A DNA stretch of 64,000 nucleotides from an uncultured Chloroflexota bacterium (GTDB lineage: Bacteria; Chloroflexota; Anaerolineae; Aggregatilineales; Phototrophicaceae), in assembly GCA_937974245.1 (NCBI GenBank), contig CALJKV010000124.1:7477-71476 (forward strand), written 5' to 3'. The notes below the pieces were generated by a model. That model did no database searches. It was not told the DNA's origin and saw only the letters and a list, made by a program, of their open reading frames with translations. Below, in pieces: positions 1 to 7,364 of this stretch. Numbering within the stretch: position 1 is the first letter of the stretch; every line of letters starts with the position of its first letter. The translations under genes and the position numbers were made by a program.

Positions 1-1
1 A

Positions 2-469
2 GGGCTGGTCAACTTAGAACCCGGCCAACTGGATATGGATCAACATAGTGCAATGGTGCAAGAGAAGGCCGGCCCCATGCGAATGGTTTTCTTCAGTGAA
101 CCAACGGCTGAATTGCTGGCGGCATGTCTGGCAGAGCGTCCAGAGGGCGCTACCACCGTTTTTTGCAGTCGTTTGACCGGCAAGGCTTTGACTGCGAACG
201 GAGTCTACCAATTGCTTGAACGGCTGAAACAACGGGCGGACATTACCGGCAGGGTGAATCCGCACGCCTTCCGGCATGGTTTTGCCCGTGAATATGTCAT
301 GAATGGCGGGGACTTGGCGACTCTGTCTCAGATTATGGGGCATAGCAGTGTGACCGTTACCGCCAGCTACTACGCTGTGTTTTCCTATGATGAATTGGCC
401 GCCAAGCACAGCAAATTTAGCCCGGTCAACCGGCTCAATTTTACGGTGGATTCTGAGGATGAATCCTAG
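2..469 (+). CDS. Tyrosine recombinase/integrase, C-terminal part (5' end outside window)
   Basis: The frame is open from base 2, so the gene begins upstream of the window. The visible 155 codons hold the catalytic half of a phage-integrase-family tyrosine recombinase. Counting from the first ATG at 35, they contain a HAFRH box (H77, R80), a second histidine in MGHSS (H103) and the nucleophile tyrosine in ASYY (Y112 or Y113). The family cuts and rejoins DNA through a 3'-phosphotyrosine. The gene ends 110 bases before the 3' end of tRNA-Lys and points toward it, the usual arrangement of an element integrated in a tRNA gene. XerC/XerD-like housekeeping recombinases share these motifs, so its role as an island integrase is inferred from position only. 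Confidence 0.85.
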   Translation, partial: GLVNLEPGQLDMDQHSAMVQEKAGPMRMVFFSEPTAELLAACLAERPEGATTVFCSRLTGKALTANGVYQLLERLKQRADITGRVNPHAFRHGFAREYVMNGGDLATLSQIMGHSSVTVTASYYAVFSYDELAAKHSKFSPVNRLNFTVDSEDES

Positions 470-535
470 TTCCAGCAGTGTGCCATAATCAATTGGTCAT
501 AGAAACCGCTGCTTTCGGGCGGCGCTAAGCAACAA

Positions 536-569
536 AAAACCCCGTTTTTGAGAGAAGAAACGGGGTTTT
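536..569 (-). terminator. Rho-independent terminator after tRNA-Lys
   Basis: There are perfect 12-base arms (536-547 and 558-569) around a 10-base loop. Read on the minus strand the hairpin is followed by a run of six T, so it serves the tRNA-Lys transcript. It may also stop the convergent recombinase transcript, though the plus-strand T-run is only four bases. Confidence 0.85.
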
Positions 570-578
570 CGTCGTTTG

Positions 579-651
579 TGACCCTGGTAGGACTTGAACC
601 TACAACCAATTGATTAAGAGTCAACTGCTCTGCCAATTGAGCTACAGGGCC
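579..651 (-). tRNA. tRNA-Lys (anticodon CTT)
   Basis: The reverse complement folds as a 73-base cloverleaf. It has a 7-pair acceptor (GGCCCTG with CAGGGTC, one G-T pair), a D-arm GCTC/GAGC, anticodon loop CTCTTAA giving CTT (Lys), a TTCAAGT T-loop with a GTAGG/CCTAC stem, and discriminator A. No CCA is encoded. Its 3' end faces the partial recombinase gene, so the T-arm/acceptor half is the likely attachment site. Confidence 0.95.
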
Positions 652-776
652 TGACAGGTTATGATAGGACGATTATACCCGTATGCCGCGTATCGTCAAG
701 ATTCAACCGTATATTTTGTGGCTGATCAGGGTTATATCCTTATAGTTATTTGTCCAACCTGTCCAGGAGTCCTTCA

Positions 777-3176
777 TTGCCTACTCACCAACCCTCGTAT
801 CCGGGATTATCCGCCGCTGAAGTCAACGCCCGCCGCCAGCGCGGAAAAACCAATAACTTCAGGCCGCGTGTTGGCCGCACTTACTGGCAAATCATCCGTG
901 ATAACGTGTTCAACCTCTTCAACATTGTCCTGGGGACGCTGCTGTTGATCGTCGTGCTGTTGCAGGACTACTCGACAGCCATCTTTGCCGGGTTCAGCGT
1001 CGTCACCAACTCAATTTTAGGGACAATCCAGGAGATTAACGCCAAACGCAAGCTCGATAAACTGGCGGCGCTCGCGGCTAAAGAGGTGCGCGTCTGGCGG
1101 GATGGGGAACTGCAAACCATCTCCATTTATGACCTGGTGCAGGATGACATCATCCCGATTGAGCCGGGCGATAAAGTCGTGGTGGATGGCCGTGTCCTCA
1201 CCAGCGACGCCCTGGAAATGGACGAGTCGCAGCTTACCGGCGAGTCCGACTCAGTGTTCAAGGTGGTGGATAGCGAACTGTCTTCCGGCTCGTTCTGCAT
1301 CGCCGGAACGGGTGTGATGGTCGCCACCCGTGTCGGCAAAGAGAGTACCATCAACCAGCTTTCCGTCGCCGCCAAAGCCTATAAAAATGTCAAGACACCC
1401 ACGCAGCAGCGGCTGGATGCTCTGGTTGAGCTTATGATCGTGGTCATGCTGCTGATCGGGCCGATGCTGTTTTTCTCAGAGCTGCGGCACGGCCAATCGT
1501 TTCTTAATGCGATTCGCAGTGAAGTCGTGTTTGTGAGCAGTATCGTGCCGCAAGGGCTGGTGCTGACGGCACTGCTCTCGCTCACCCTGGGCGCGATCAG
1601 TATCAGCCGCCACCAGACGCTGATCCAGCGGGTGAACGCGGTCGAATCGCTGGCGAACGTGACGACCCTGTGTTTTGATAAAACGGGCACGCTCACGCAG
1701 AACAAGCTGGCTGTGACCGAGCTTCTACCCCTGAATGGTGCTGTCAACGAGGACATTCATCACAAACTGCACCTGTACCTGCAAAACCTGGCGCACCTGA
1801 ACCGCACTGCCGGGGCTGTGGCGGAATTCAGCGAGCGCACCTTCAGCAATCACAGAGGCCCGGTACCCTCTAAAGTGCGGGAAATCCCATTCAGTTCCGC
1901 CCGCAAGTGGGGCGCGATCATTTTCGAGGATGAAACCCTGGTGATGGGTGCGCCGGAACGTTTACTGCCTGATACCGACGACAGCTACAGTGCGTTGGCA
2001 CGCGCCCGCGATTTATCGCGCCAGGGACTGCGCGTGCTGGCCTTTGGCCGCGCTGCTGAACCACCCCCGGATGGTGCATTGGCACAGGTCGAGCCGCTGG
2101 CATTGATCATTCTCAGCGACCAGGTGCGCCCGGATATTCAAACGACGCTCGATGCCTTTCAGGGGCAGAACGTCCGCCTCAAAGTGATTTCCGGCGATAA
2201 CCTGGAAACCGTGCAGGCCATCGCCCGCCAATCTGGGATGCCGGCTGACCGCGCCTACACCGGGGATCAGTTGGAGGCACTATCCGGCGGTGAGTTTGAA
2301 GTCGCCGTGATGGAAAGCAGCCTCTTCGCCCGTATCGAGCCGGAAACCAAGCGTAAGATTATCGCCACCCTCAAAAAACAGGGCGAATACGTCGCTATGG
2401 TCGGGGATGGCGTGAACGATGTCCCGGCGCTTAAAGAAGCACACCTGGCGATTGTCATGAACGACGGCACGCAGATCAGCAAGGATGTTTCTGATATTGT
2501 CCTGCTGAACAACGCCATGTCCACGCTGCCGTTCGCTTTCCAGGAGGGGAGGCAGATCACCCAGAGCATTTACGGCACGGCCAAGCTCTTCCTCGCCAAG
2601 AACTTCTATAACATCGCTCTGATCTTCTTTATCGGCTTTATGACCCTGCCATTCCCCACCACGCCGGTACAGATCAGCTGGATCACCTTTGGGACGGTCA
2701 ATATTCCGGCCACGCTGATCGCCATCGGCTGGATTCGTCCCGGTTATATGGCAAAATTCCGCAAAGATGTGTTGGATTACGTGTTCACAGCCGGAATTAC
2801 GGGAGCGGCGATGCTGGCTCTGCTCTACGTGGTATCGTACTTCGCCACCGAAGAAAACACCTTCGCCGCCCGGAGCGCGGTGACACTGTTCATTGCGATT
2901 TACGGTACGCTGATCTTCTGGAACATCCACGAGGTCGAACTGTTCTGGCCGCGCACCATGCTCAAGCACTGGCGTGTGACCCTGTTCGGGTTGGTACTGC
3001 TGGCGCTGACAATGGCCGTGCCGTTTCTGGTGCCACAGTTCTTCGATTTCGTGCCGCCGACCCCGGCGCTGTGGCTGCTGATCGGGACGATCTTTTTACT
3101 GACGGCTATAATCCAGCATTTCGCAATGGAAAACCGCCACCTCATCAACAAAATGTGGGCGCTCCTGAAGCCGTAG
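777..3176 (+). CDS. P-type cation-transporting ATPase (CtpE-like)
   Basis: This is a membrane cation pump of about 799 residues. It shows the actuator motif TGES near residue 153, the phosphorylation motif DKTGTLT near residue 301 and the hinge motif GDGVND near residue 543. Hydrophobic segments lie before the actuator domain, around 220-280, and in a C-terminal block after residue 590. The fourth-helix ion-site motif reads PQGL where many Ca-type pumps have PEGL. Length and layout fit the CtpE group, linked to calcium in mycobacteria; the ion here is not proven. A TTG start at 777 is chosen because AGGAG at 765-769 sits 7 bases upstream. A TTG at 750 would add 9 residues but has no such site. 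It stands alone between tRNA-Lys and a gene-poor stretch. Confidence 0.92.
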   Translation: MPTHQPSYPGLSAAEVNARRQRGKTNNFRPRVGRTYWQIIRDNVFNLFNIVLGTLLLIVVLLQDYSTAIFAGFSVVTNSILGTIQEINAKRKLDKLAALAAKEVRVWRDGELQTISIYDLVQDDIIPIEPGDKVVVDGRVLTSDALEMDESQLTGESDSVFKVVDSELSSGSFCIAGTGVMVATRVGKESTINQLSVAAKAYKNVKTPTQQRLDALVELMIVVMLLIGPMLFFSELRHGQSFLNAIRSEVVFVSSIVPQGLVLTALLSLTLGAISISRHQTLIQRVNAVESLANVTTLCFDKTGTLTQNKLAVTELLPLNGAVNEDIHHKLHLYLQNLAHLNRTAGAVAEFSERTFSNHRGPVPSKVREIPFSSARKWGAIIFEDETLVMGAPERLLPDTDDSYSALARARDLSRQGLRVLAFGRAAEPPPDGALAQVEPLALIILSDQVRPDIQTTLDAFQGQNVRLKVISGDNLETVQAIARQSGMPADRAYTGDQLEALSGGEFEVAVMESSLFARIEPETKRKIIATLKKQGEYVAMVGDGVNDVPALKEAHLAIVMNDGTQISKDVSDIVLLNNAMSTLPFAFQEGRQITQSIYGTAKLFLAKNFYNIALIFFIGFMTLPFPTTPVQISWITFGTVNIPATLIAIGWIRPGYMAKFRKDVLDYVFTAGITGAAMLALLYVVSYFATEENTFAARSAVTLFIAIYGTLIFWNIHEVELFWPRTMLKHWRVTLFGLVLLALTMAVPFLVPQFFDFVPPTPALWLLIGTIFLLTAIIQHFAMENRHLINKMWALLKP

Positions 3177-3785
3177 GGACAGGGGGATTAGCTCCACGTT
3201 TTTGTGCATTCAGTGCCGTCTGCAAGGTGTGACTATATAAGTCAGATACGGGGTTCGCGTGCCGGGTGTTTTGCCGCTCAGTGAGCCGGATTTGCCGCTT
3301 ATTGCTCCATAAAATGGGGTTCAGACCGAGTCAACAAGGGAGAAAGCAGGGTGTTTTTGCCGCAAGGCAGATTTGTGCTGCAATTGCCGCGATTGCCGCA
3401 ACCCTCCCGTGAGTGGTGGTGTGGCTGTGCGGCAAAATGCGTGAAGTTGCTGCAAAAATGGTGGGATACCGGGTTCTGGGGAGTGCGTGTCGGGGTGTGT
3501 TGGTCGTATCAACATAGCACCAGCATAGCACATACCGGGTCATAAATGGTGAACATTTGTGAGAACATTTGTTCAGAGTCGAAAGTGGAAAACAGTTTTG
3601 TATGAACCCGCTTGGAGTTCAGGCCCGGCTTTAATTGAAGAACGCATCTTTCGCCAAACGACTTGCAGCGGAACGGGGCTGCTGTTGAGGAAGTCCAGCC
3701 CCACCAGCGCCCCACCCGGTTTTCTTTGTGCCTGATGTAATCTATATGAGCAAGCGAGAAAATTCGGTTAGCCTGTGTTTGCCTG
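3177..3785. other. Gene-poor stretch of about 600 bases
   Basis: I see no convincing gene. Short open frames of 60-70 codons exist on both strands (for example 3321-3515 minus) but show no family features. The stretch carries several copies of TTGCCGC between about 3273 and 3400 and a LexA-like box at 3563-3574. It may be a decayed gene or a mobile-element scar. Confidence 0.5.
3551..3574. promoter_or_regulatory. Possible LexA/SOS box (GAAC-N4-GTTC) with adjoining half site
   Basis: GAACATTTGTTC at 3563-3574 is a perfect dyad matching the GAAC-N4-GTTC core of Gram-positive-type LexA operators. A near copy, GAACATTTGTGA, lies immediately before it at 3551-3562. No clear SOS gene follows on either strand. 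A minus-strand open frame begins 30-60 bases away (ATG at 3515 or 3533). One 8-base match can arise by chance. Confidence 0.3.
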
Positions 3786-4226
3786 TTATTGATTTAACAA
3801 CGCTTTGAGTGTGTCCAGGGCGTCCCGCAGCGCGGTTTCATTCTGCTGTTCGATGATGACGCGGTTCAAGAGCTGGCCGATGACCGACCCCGGCAGCTTA
3901 TAGTCCACCCGCACGGTCAAACGTGTGCCATCTGCCTGCGGCGTGAAGAAGAACTCGAAGGCGCTGTCTATGCCGCTGGTGGTTTTGACATGCAGATATT
4001 CCGGGCGGTTGATGCCCACTACTTCATGTTCCCCTTTGATGGTAACGCCCAGCATGTTGTAGATATAATGGGAAACCGACCCCAGGCGTGTGGGGGGTGG
4101 GGTGACACGCTCCTGTAGATCAAACTGCCGCCACCACTCTGGCTGACGCTCCGGTGAATCGGCGATGAATGCGAAAACCGCCTCTACTGGCGCCGGGATG
4201 TCAATGAACTGCTCCACGACTGGCAT
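3786..4226 (-). CDS. SRPBCC-family protein (polyketide cyclase/dehydrase or lipid-binding fold)
   Basis: This is a soluble protein of about 146 residues with the START/Bet v1-like pattern. An N-terminal strand VEQFIDIPAPVEAVFAFIAD leads into a PERQPEWW stretch, followed by alternating strands and a long C-terminal helix ending ALRDALDTLKALLNQ. The fold binds hydrophobic ligands; no catalytic residue is evident and the ligand is unknown. The ATG at 4226 is preferred because GGAGAGG lies 5 bases upstream. A GTG at 4250 would add 8 residues but overlaps that ribosome site. It is transcribed divergently from the candidate selenoprotein gene, each with a TATAAT box. Confidence 0.8.
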   Translation of the reverse strand: MPVVEQFIDIPAPVEAVFAFIADSPERQPEWWRQFDLQERVTPPPTRLGSVSHYIYNMLGVTIKGEHEVVGINRPEYLHVKTTSGIDSAFEFFFTPQADGTRLTVRVDYKLPGSVIGQLLNRVIIEQQNETALRDALDTLKALLNQ

Positions 4227-4275
4227 AATTCCCTCTCCATGATGCTGCACATTGATTCAATGTTTCAATAACCGG

Positions 4276-4365
4276 ATTATAGCGCACAATGTGACCAGCA
4301 GCACACCCACACCCGGCCCGTGAGAGATAAAACTTTCTGGTTTTCGTAGTTTCGTGCGCTATAAT
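4276..4365. promoter_or_regulatory. Divergent promoter region with mirrored -10 boxes
   Basis: TATAAT occurs on the minus strand at 4281-4276 (toward the SRPBCC gene) and on the plus strand at 4360-4365 (toward the candidate selenoprotein). Both are preceded by the same GTGCGC, so the two -10 regions form an inverted repeat of about 12 bases. Matching -35 boxes are weak. Shared regulation is an inference. Confidence 0.5.
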
Positions 4366-4417
4366 ACCCTCCCGCTCGAATAGTCGGGCATGAGACAATA
4401 ATGGGAGGAAAGCGTTG

Positions 4418-4984
4418 ATGCAAGTAAAACTATGGATGAAGGTGCTGCTGCTGGCGCTGGTTGGCCTGCTGCTCCCGGCCTGCACCGGGACGGCGACACC
4501 GGAAGCCTTCGGGGTTGGGGCTGCCGCGCCAGGTTTCACATTGCCTGATGCCGCCGGGGGCGACGTATCGCTGGCGGATTACCAGGGCAAGCAGCCGGTA
4601 CTGCTGTTCTTCCACATGGCGATGGGCTGACCGCCCTGTATGCAGCAGATCGTGGATCTGCAAAATGACCCCGCTTTCCAGGCGCTGGATGTGGCGCTGG
4701 TGAGCATTGCGTTCGATACCATAGAAGAATTACAACAAGGGATCAGCGAGTACAGTATCAGCGGCGTGCCAATGCTGCGGGACGCCGACCACAGTATCTC
4801 GGAAGCCTATGATGTCCTACAGTGGGCCGCACGTACTGGCGAACCCGGCCATACCTTCGTGCTGGTGGGCGAAGATGGTAACGTGCGCTGGATACGTGAT
4901 TATGGCGCACCGGAGAATGGCGGCCTGATGTATGTCCCGGTCAACGACCTGACTGAACAGATTCAGGCCAATCTGGGCGGGTAG
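4418..4984 (+). CDS. Candidate selenoprotein: thioredoxin/redoxin-like lipoprotein with in-frame UGA (U-P-P-C)
   Basis: Two open frames in the same phase are separated only by TGA at 4628-4630. Read through, they give about 188 residues: a lipoprotein signal with lipobox LLPAC, a redoxin start (PGFTLPDAAGGDVSLADYQG), the strand VLLFFHMAMG, then UGA-Pro-Pro-Cys, then the rest of a thioredoxin fold with a cis-Pro-type GVPM. The UGA sits where related proteins carry the first Cys of CxxC, so selenocysteine is the natural reading. A perfect 7-pair hairpin with a GUG loop starts 14 bases after the UGA. The start is ATG 4418 with GGGAGG 9 bases upstream; TTG 4415 is the alternative. Expected location is the outer membrane-proximal face, as a thiol/selenol peroxidase or reductase. 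A nonsense mutation or sequencing error is the other explanation. Confidence 0.78.
4645..4661 (+). promoter_or_regulatory. Candidate bacterial SECIS hairpin
   Basis: GCAGATC (4645-4651), loop GTG (4652-4654) and GATCTGC (4655-4661) form a perfect 7-pair stem inside the coding sequence. The loop begins 21 bases after the UGA at 4628-4630. Bacterial SECIS elements lie directly downstream of the UGA, with the apical loop roughly 16-37 bases away and a G among its first loop bases. Both conditions are met here. Confidence 0.7.
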
Positions 4985-5133
4985 GCAGACGGGAAAAGGT
5001 GTTTTGAGCCGGAGAAACGGGGAGGAACGAAGTTTACATATAAGTTACATCCGGGCATCCGGCGATCAAACTCTGATAACAGATGGCCGGTAAGGTAGAG
5101 ACATCGTACAGCTATTCACAAGGAGCTATAACC

Positions 5134-5634
5134 GTGAAACGCACCGCTCGATTTCTCACCATCTTCACTCTGATCGCCGTTCTCGCCCTGGTTGCCCTGC
5201 CGGCCTTCGCCCAGGATAGCACCACAACTTCTCATGAAGTGACCTTTACCGAGGAGCAGGTCAACGCATCGTACCGGGTGACCAACCCGCGTCGGGCTGC
5301 TGTCACCAACGTGTACGTGGACTTGCAGCCCGGCCAGGTCGTGATCAGCGAAACCGTCACTTTTCGCGGCCATGACCCGATGCAAACCGTGTCCGTTCTG
5401 GTGCCGACGATTGCGAACAACCGCCTCAACTGGTCAGTGACGAGCGTCACCCATGACGGACAGCCTATCTCGGACGACCTGTTGGCGCAGATCAATGCCT
5501 CGGTTGCCACGTCCTGGGTACGGTATATCAAGAACCATGCCCCCGCCGGGCGCATTCAGGACATCGTCATCACGGACTACGAAGTGGTGCTGACCCTCGC
5601 GCGGCCTGCCAGATCAGCAAATACCGGTAACTGA
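5134..5634 (+). CDS. Secreted protein of unknown function
   Basis: This is a protein of 166 residues with a clear Sec signal peptide: basic VKRTARF, a hydrophobic stretch, then cleavage probably after ALPAFA. The mature part begins QDSTTTSHEVTFTEEQVNAS and alternates beta-strand-like segments. It has no cysteines or recognisable catalytic motif. GTG 5134 is chosen because AAGGAGC lies just upstream. An earlier ATG at 5083 would place 17 hydrophilic residues before the signal peptide. A strong terminator follows. It lies 150 bases after the candidate selenoprotein in the same direction, but the gap suggests its own promoter. I do not recognise the family. Confidence 0.8.
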   Translation: MKRTARFLTIFTLIAVLALVALPAFAQDSTTTSHEVTFTEEQVNASYRVTNPRRAAVTNVYVDLQPGQVVISETVTFRGHDPMQTVSVLVPTIANNRLNWSVTSVTHDGQPISDDLLAQINASVATSWVRYIKNHAPAGRIQDIVITDYEVVLTLARPARSANTGN

Positions 5635-5675
5635 TTGCAACCGGGTCTTTTCCCCGCTGCTTCCCCGAACTGAAA

Positions 5676-5705
5676 GCCCCCGGCCTGCATTGACAAGCCG
5701 GGGGC
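5676..5705 (+). terminator. Rho-independent terminator
   Basis: GCCCCCGGC (5676-5684) and GCCGGGGGC (5697-5705) form a perfect 9-pair stem followed by TGTTTGTTGT. It ends the secreted-protein gene and lies before the convergent LysM gene, so it may serve both. Confidence 0.8.
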
Positions 5706-5737
5706 TGTTTGTTGTATCGGTTGGATTGTATGGCAGG

Positions 5738-6640
5738 TTACGGCGCGCCCAACCCGGCGGATGTCGGCGTAATGGTCGGCGAAAGCTGTTTGGTGAATGT
5801 CCAGGGGCCACCTTCCAGGCATGAGACCTGCTGGAAGTACTGGTTGAGCGGATAGACATACCAGGTGTATGTGCCTTCTTCCGGGAAAGTCTCGACGATG
5901 TTCGTCACCGTCTCGTTCTGGCGATACTCGATCACAAACTCGACAATCTCTCCGTTCGGCTTGATGACGCGGATCAGGTTACGCGGCGCAAGCGGCCCTC
6001 GCCAGTTAAATGTCAGCGTGCCGGTAGTTTCTACGGCAAATGTGCCATTGGCGGGCGTCAGCGGCTCCCAGGCCACGCATTCGACTTCCGGTTCCTGTGG
6101 CTGGGTATCGCCGGGGACACGCAGTTCCTGGTTGATGTAGATCACGTTGGCGTCGGTCAGGCAGTTGCCTTCCACCAGTTCGTTCACGGAGGTGTTATAG
6201 CGTTCCGCGATACGTGCCAGGGCGTCGTTCGGCTGTATCTGGTAGGTGAGTTTCCAGTCTTTGCGCGGTTCGCAGCCGGGTGTGGATGAGGGAGTCGGGC
6301 TTTCTGCGCCGCGCAGCCCCGGAATGGACACGAATATTTCCGAGGTTGGGGTGGGTGTCGTAGAAGGCGTGAGCGACGGCGCGACGGTGTTGGTCGGGGG
6401 CTCGAATGTTGGCGGCGGCAGCAGGGTGCGCGAAGGAGTCAGCGTCGCCAGCGGGGTATAGGGGGGGATCGTTTCGCTGGGCGTGCTGGTCGCTCCGGCC
6501 TCGGTGGGCGCGGCGGTTATGGTTGCGGCCTGCTGGGCTGGCAGCGGTGCCATCGTCATGCGGGTGATGATGATTCCCAGCATCAGCGCGATGAGCATCA
6601 ATAAGAGTGTCGTCAGCCGTGAAGCGAGTGCTTTAATCAC
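5738..6640 (-). CDS. Membrane-anchored LysM-domain protein
   Basis: This is a protein of 300 residues. One N-terminal membrane helix (about residues 6-28) is followed by a Thr/Pro/Ser-rich stalk to about residue 125 and a LysM domain near 130-177 (YQIQPNDALARIAERYNTS, then NVIYINQELRVPG). A C-terminal beta-rich region follows. LysM binds the glycan of peptidoglycan or similar polymers, so the protein probably stands at the cell surface. GTG 6640 is chosen because AAAGGAG lies 7 bases upstream; the frame stays open to 6670. The start overlaps the end of the preceding ABC ATPase by 8 bases, making it the last gene of the transporter operon. Confidence 0.85.
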   Translation of the reverse strand: MIKALASRLTTLLLMLIALMLGIIITRMTMAPLPAQQAATITAAPTEAGATSTPSETIPPYTPLATLTPSRTLLPPPTFEPPTNTVAPSLTPSTTPTPTSEIFVSIPGLRGAESPTPSSTPGCEPRKDWKLTYQIQPNDALARIAERYNTSVNELVEGNCLTDANVIYINQELRVPGDTQPQEPEVECVAWEPLTPANGTFAVETTGTLTFNWRGPLAPRNLIRVIKPNGEIVEFVIEYRQNETVTNIVETFPEEGTYTWYVYPLNQYFQQVSCLEGGPWTFTKQLSPTITPTSAGLGAP

Positions 6641-7364
6641 CGGAAAACTCCTTTTCTGGTTCGGCGACAACCTGGGTTGTGCCGCCGCGACGGGTTAGCT
6701 GGCCGTCTGCCAGGTCATAAGCGTGATTGACATATTCGATCACCATCGGGTCATGGGAGACGATCAGGAAAGTCGTTCCCTGGTGTTCAGCGATGCCCCG
6801 AAACAGCGCCATCGTGCGCCGGGCGGTGCGGGTATCCAGCCCATTGGTGGGTTCGTCCGCCAGGATGATCCCAGGGCGGAGTGCCAGGGCGCGGGCAATC
6901 GCTACCCGCTGGCGTTGCCCACCGCTGAGTTCATCCGGCACGTGACCTGACCAGGCACTCAGACCAACCGCTTCCAGGGCGGCACGGGTGCGGCGGCGGC
7001 GTTCAAAGTAGCCCAGCCCAGGCAGACGCAACGCGAGGTCAATGTTCTCGGAGGCGGTATAGGTGGGCAGCAGGGTCGCGTTCTGGAAGATAAACCCGAT
7101 CTGTTTGCGCCGGTACTTTTCGCGTCCTCGGTCACTCATGTTCAGAATGTCCTGCCCATTGACATGAATCGTGCCGGCATTCGGGCGGTCTAACGCGCCG
7201 ATCAGGTTGAGCAGCGTCGTTTTGCCACTGCCGGACGGCCCGAACAAGGCTACCAGTTCCCCCGCCTGTACATCTAAATCCACGCCGCGCAGCACCCGCA
7301 GCAGACTATCACCGTTGCCAAAGCTGCGTTCGACAGCGCGCATTGCTACACTGATGTCACTCAT
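6633..7364 (-). CDS. ABC transporter ATP-binding protein (MacB/LolD type)
   Basis: This ATPase of 243 residues has all nucleotide-binding motifs: Walker A GPSGSGKT near residue 41, a Q-loop, the signature LSGGQRQR near residue 144, and Walker B IILADEP with the catalytic Glu and an H-switch (VSHD). Length and the NLIGALDRPNAG segment match the MacB/LolD/FtsE group that powers FtsX-type permeases. It overlaps the upstream ATPase by ATGA and the downstream LysM gene by 8 bases. With the second ATPase it can form a heterodimer for the 918-residue permease. Confidence 0.93.
   Translation of the reverse strand: MSDISVAMRAVERSFGNGDSLLRVLRGVDLDVQAGELVALFGPSGSGKTTLLNLIGALDRPNAGTIHVNGQDILNMSDRGREKYRRKQIGFIFQNATLLPTYTASENIDLALRLPGLGYFERRRRTRAALEAVGLSAWSGHVPDELSGGQRQRVAIARALALRPGIILADEPTNGLDTRTARRTMALFRGIAEHQGTTFLIVSHDPMVIEYVNHAYDLADGQLTRRGGTTQVVAEPEKEFSGD

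Noticed and set aside
3351..3545. Plus-strand frame of 64 codons
   Set aside because: Trp/Cys-rich, no ribosome site and no family features.
4628..4630. UGA reassigned to an amino acid genome-wide
   Set aside because: Other genes in the window end at TGA in sensible places (for example at 27720, 28799 and 57316), so UGA is a stop in general.
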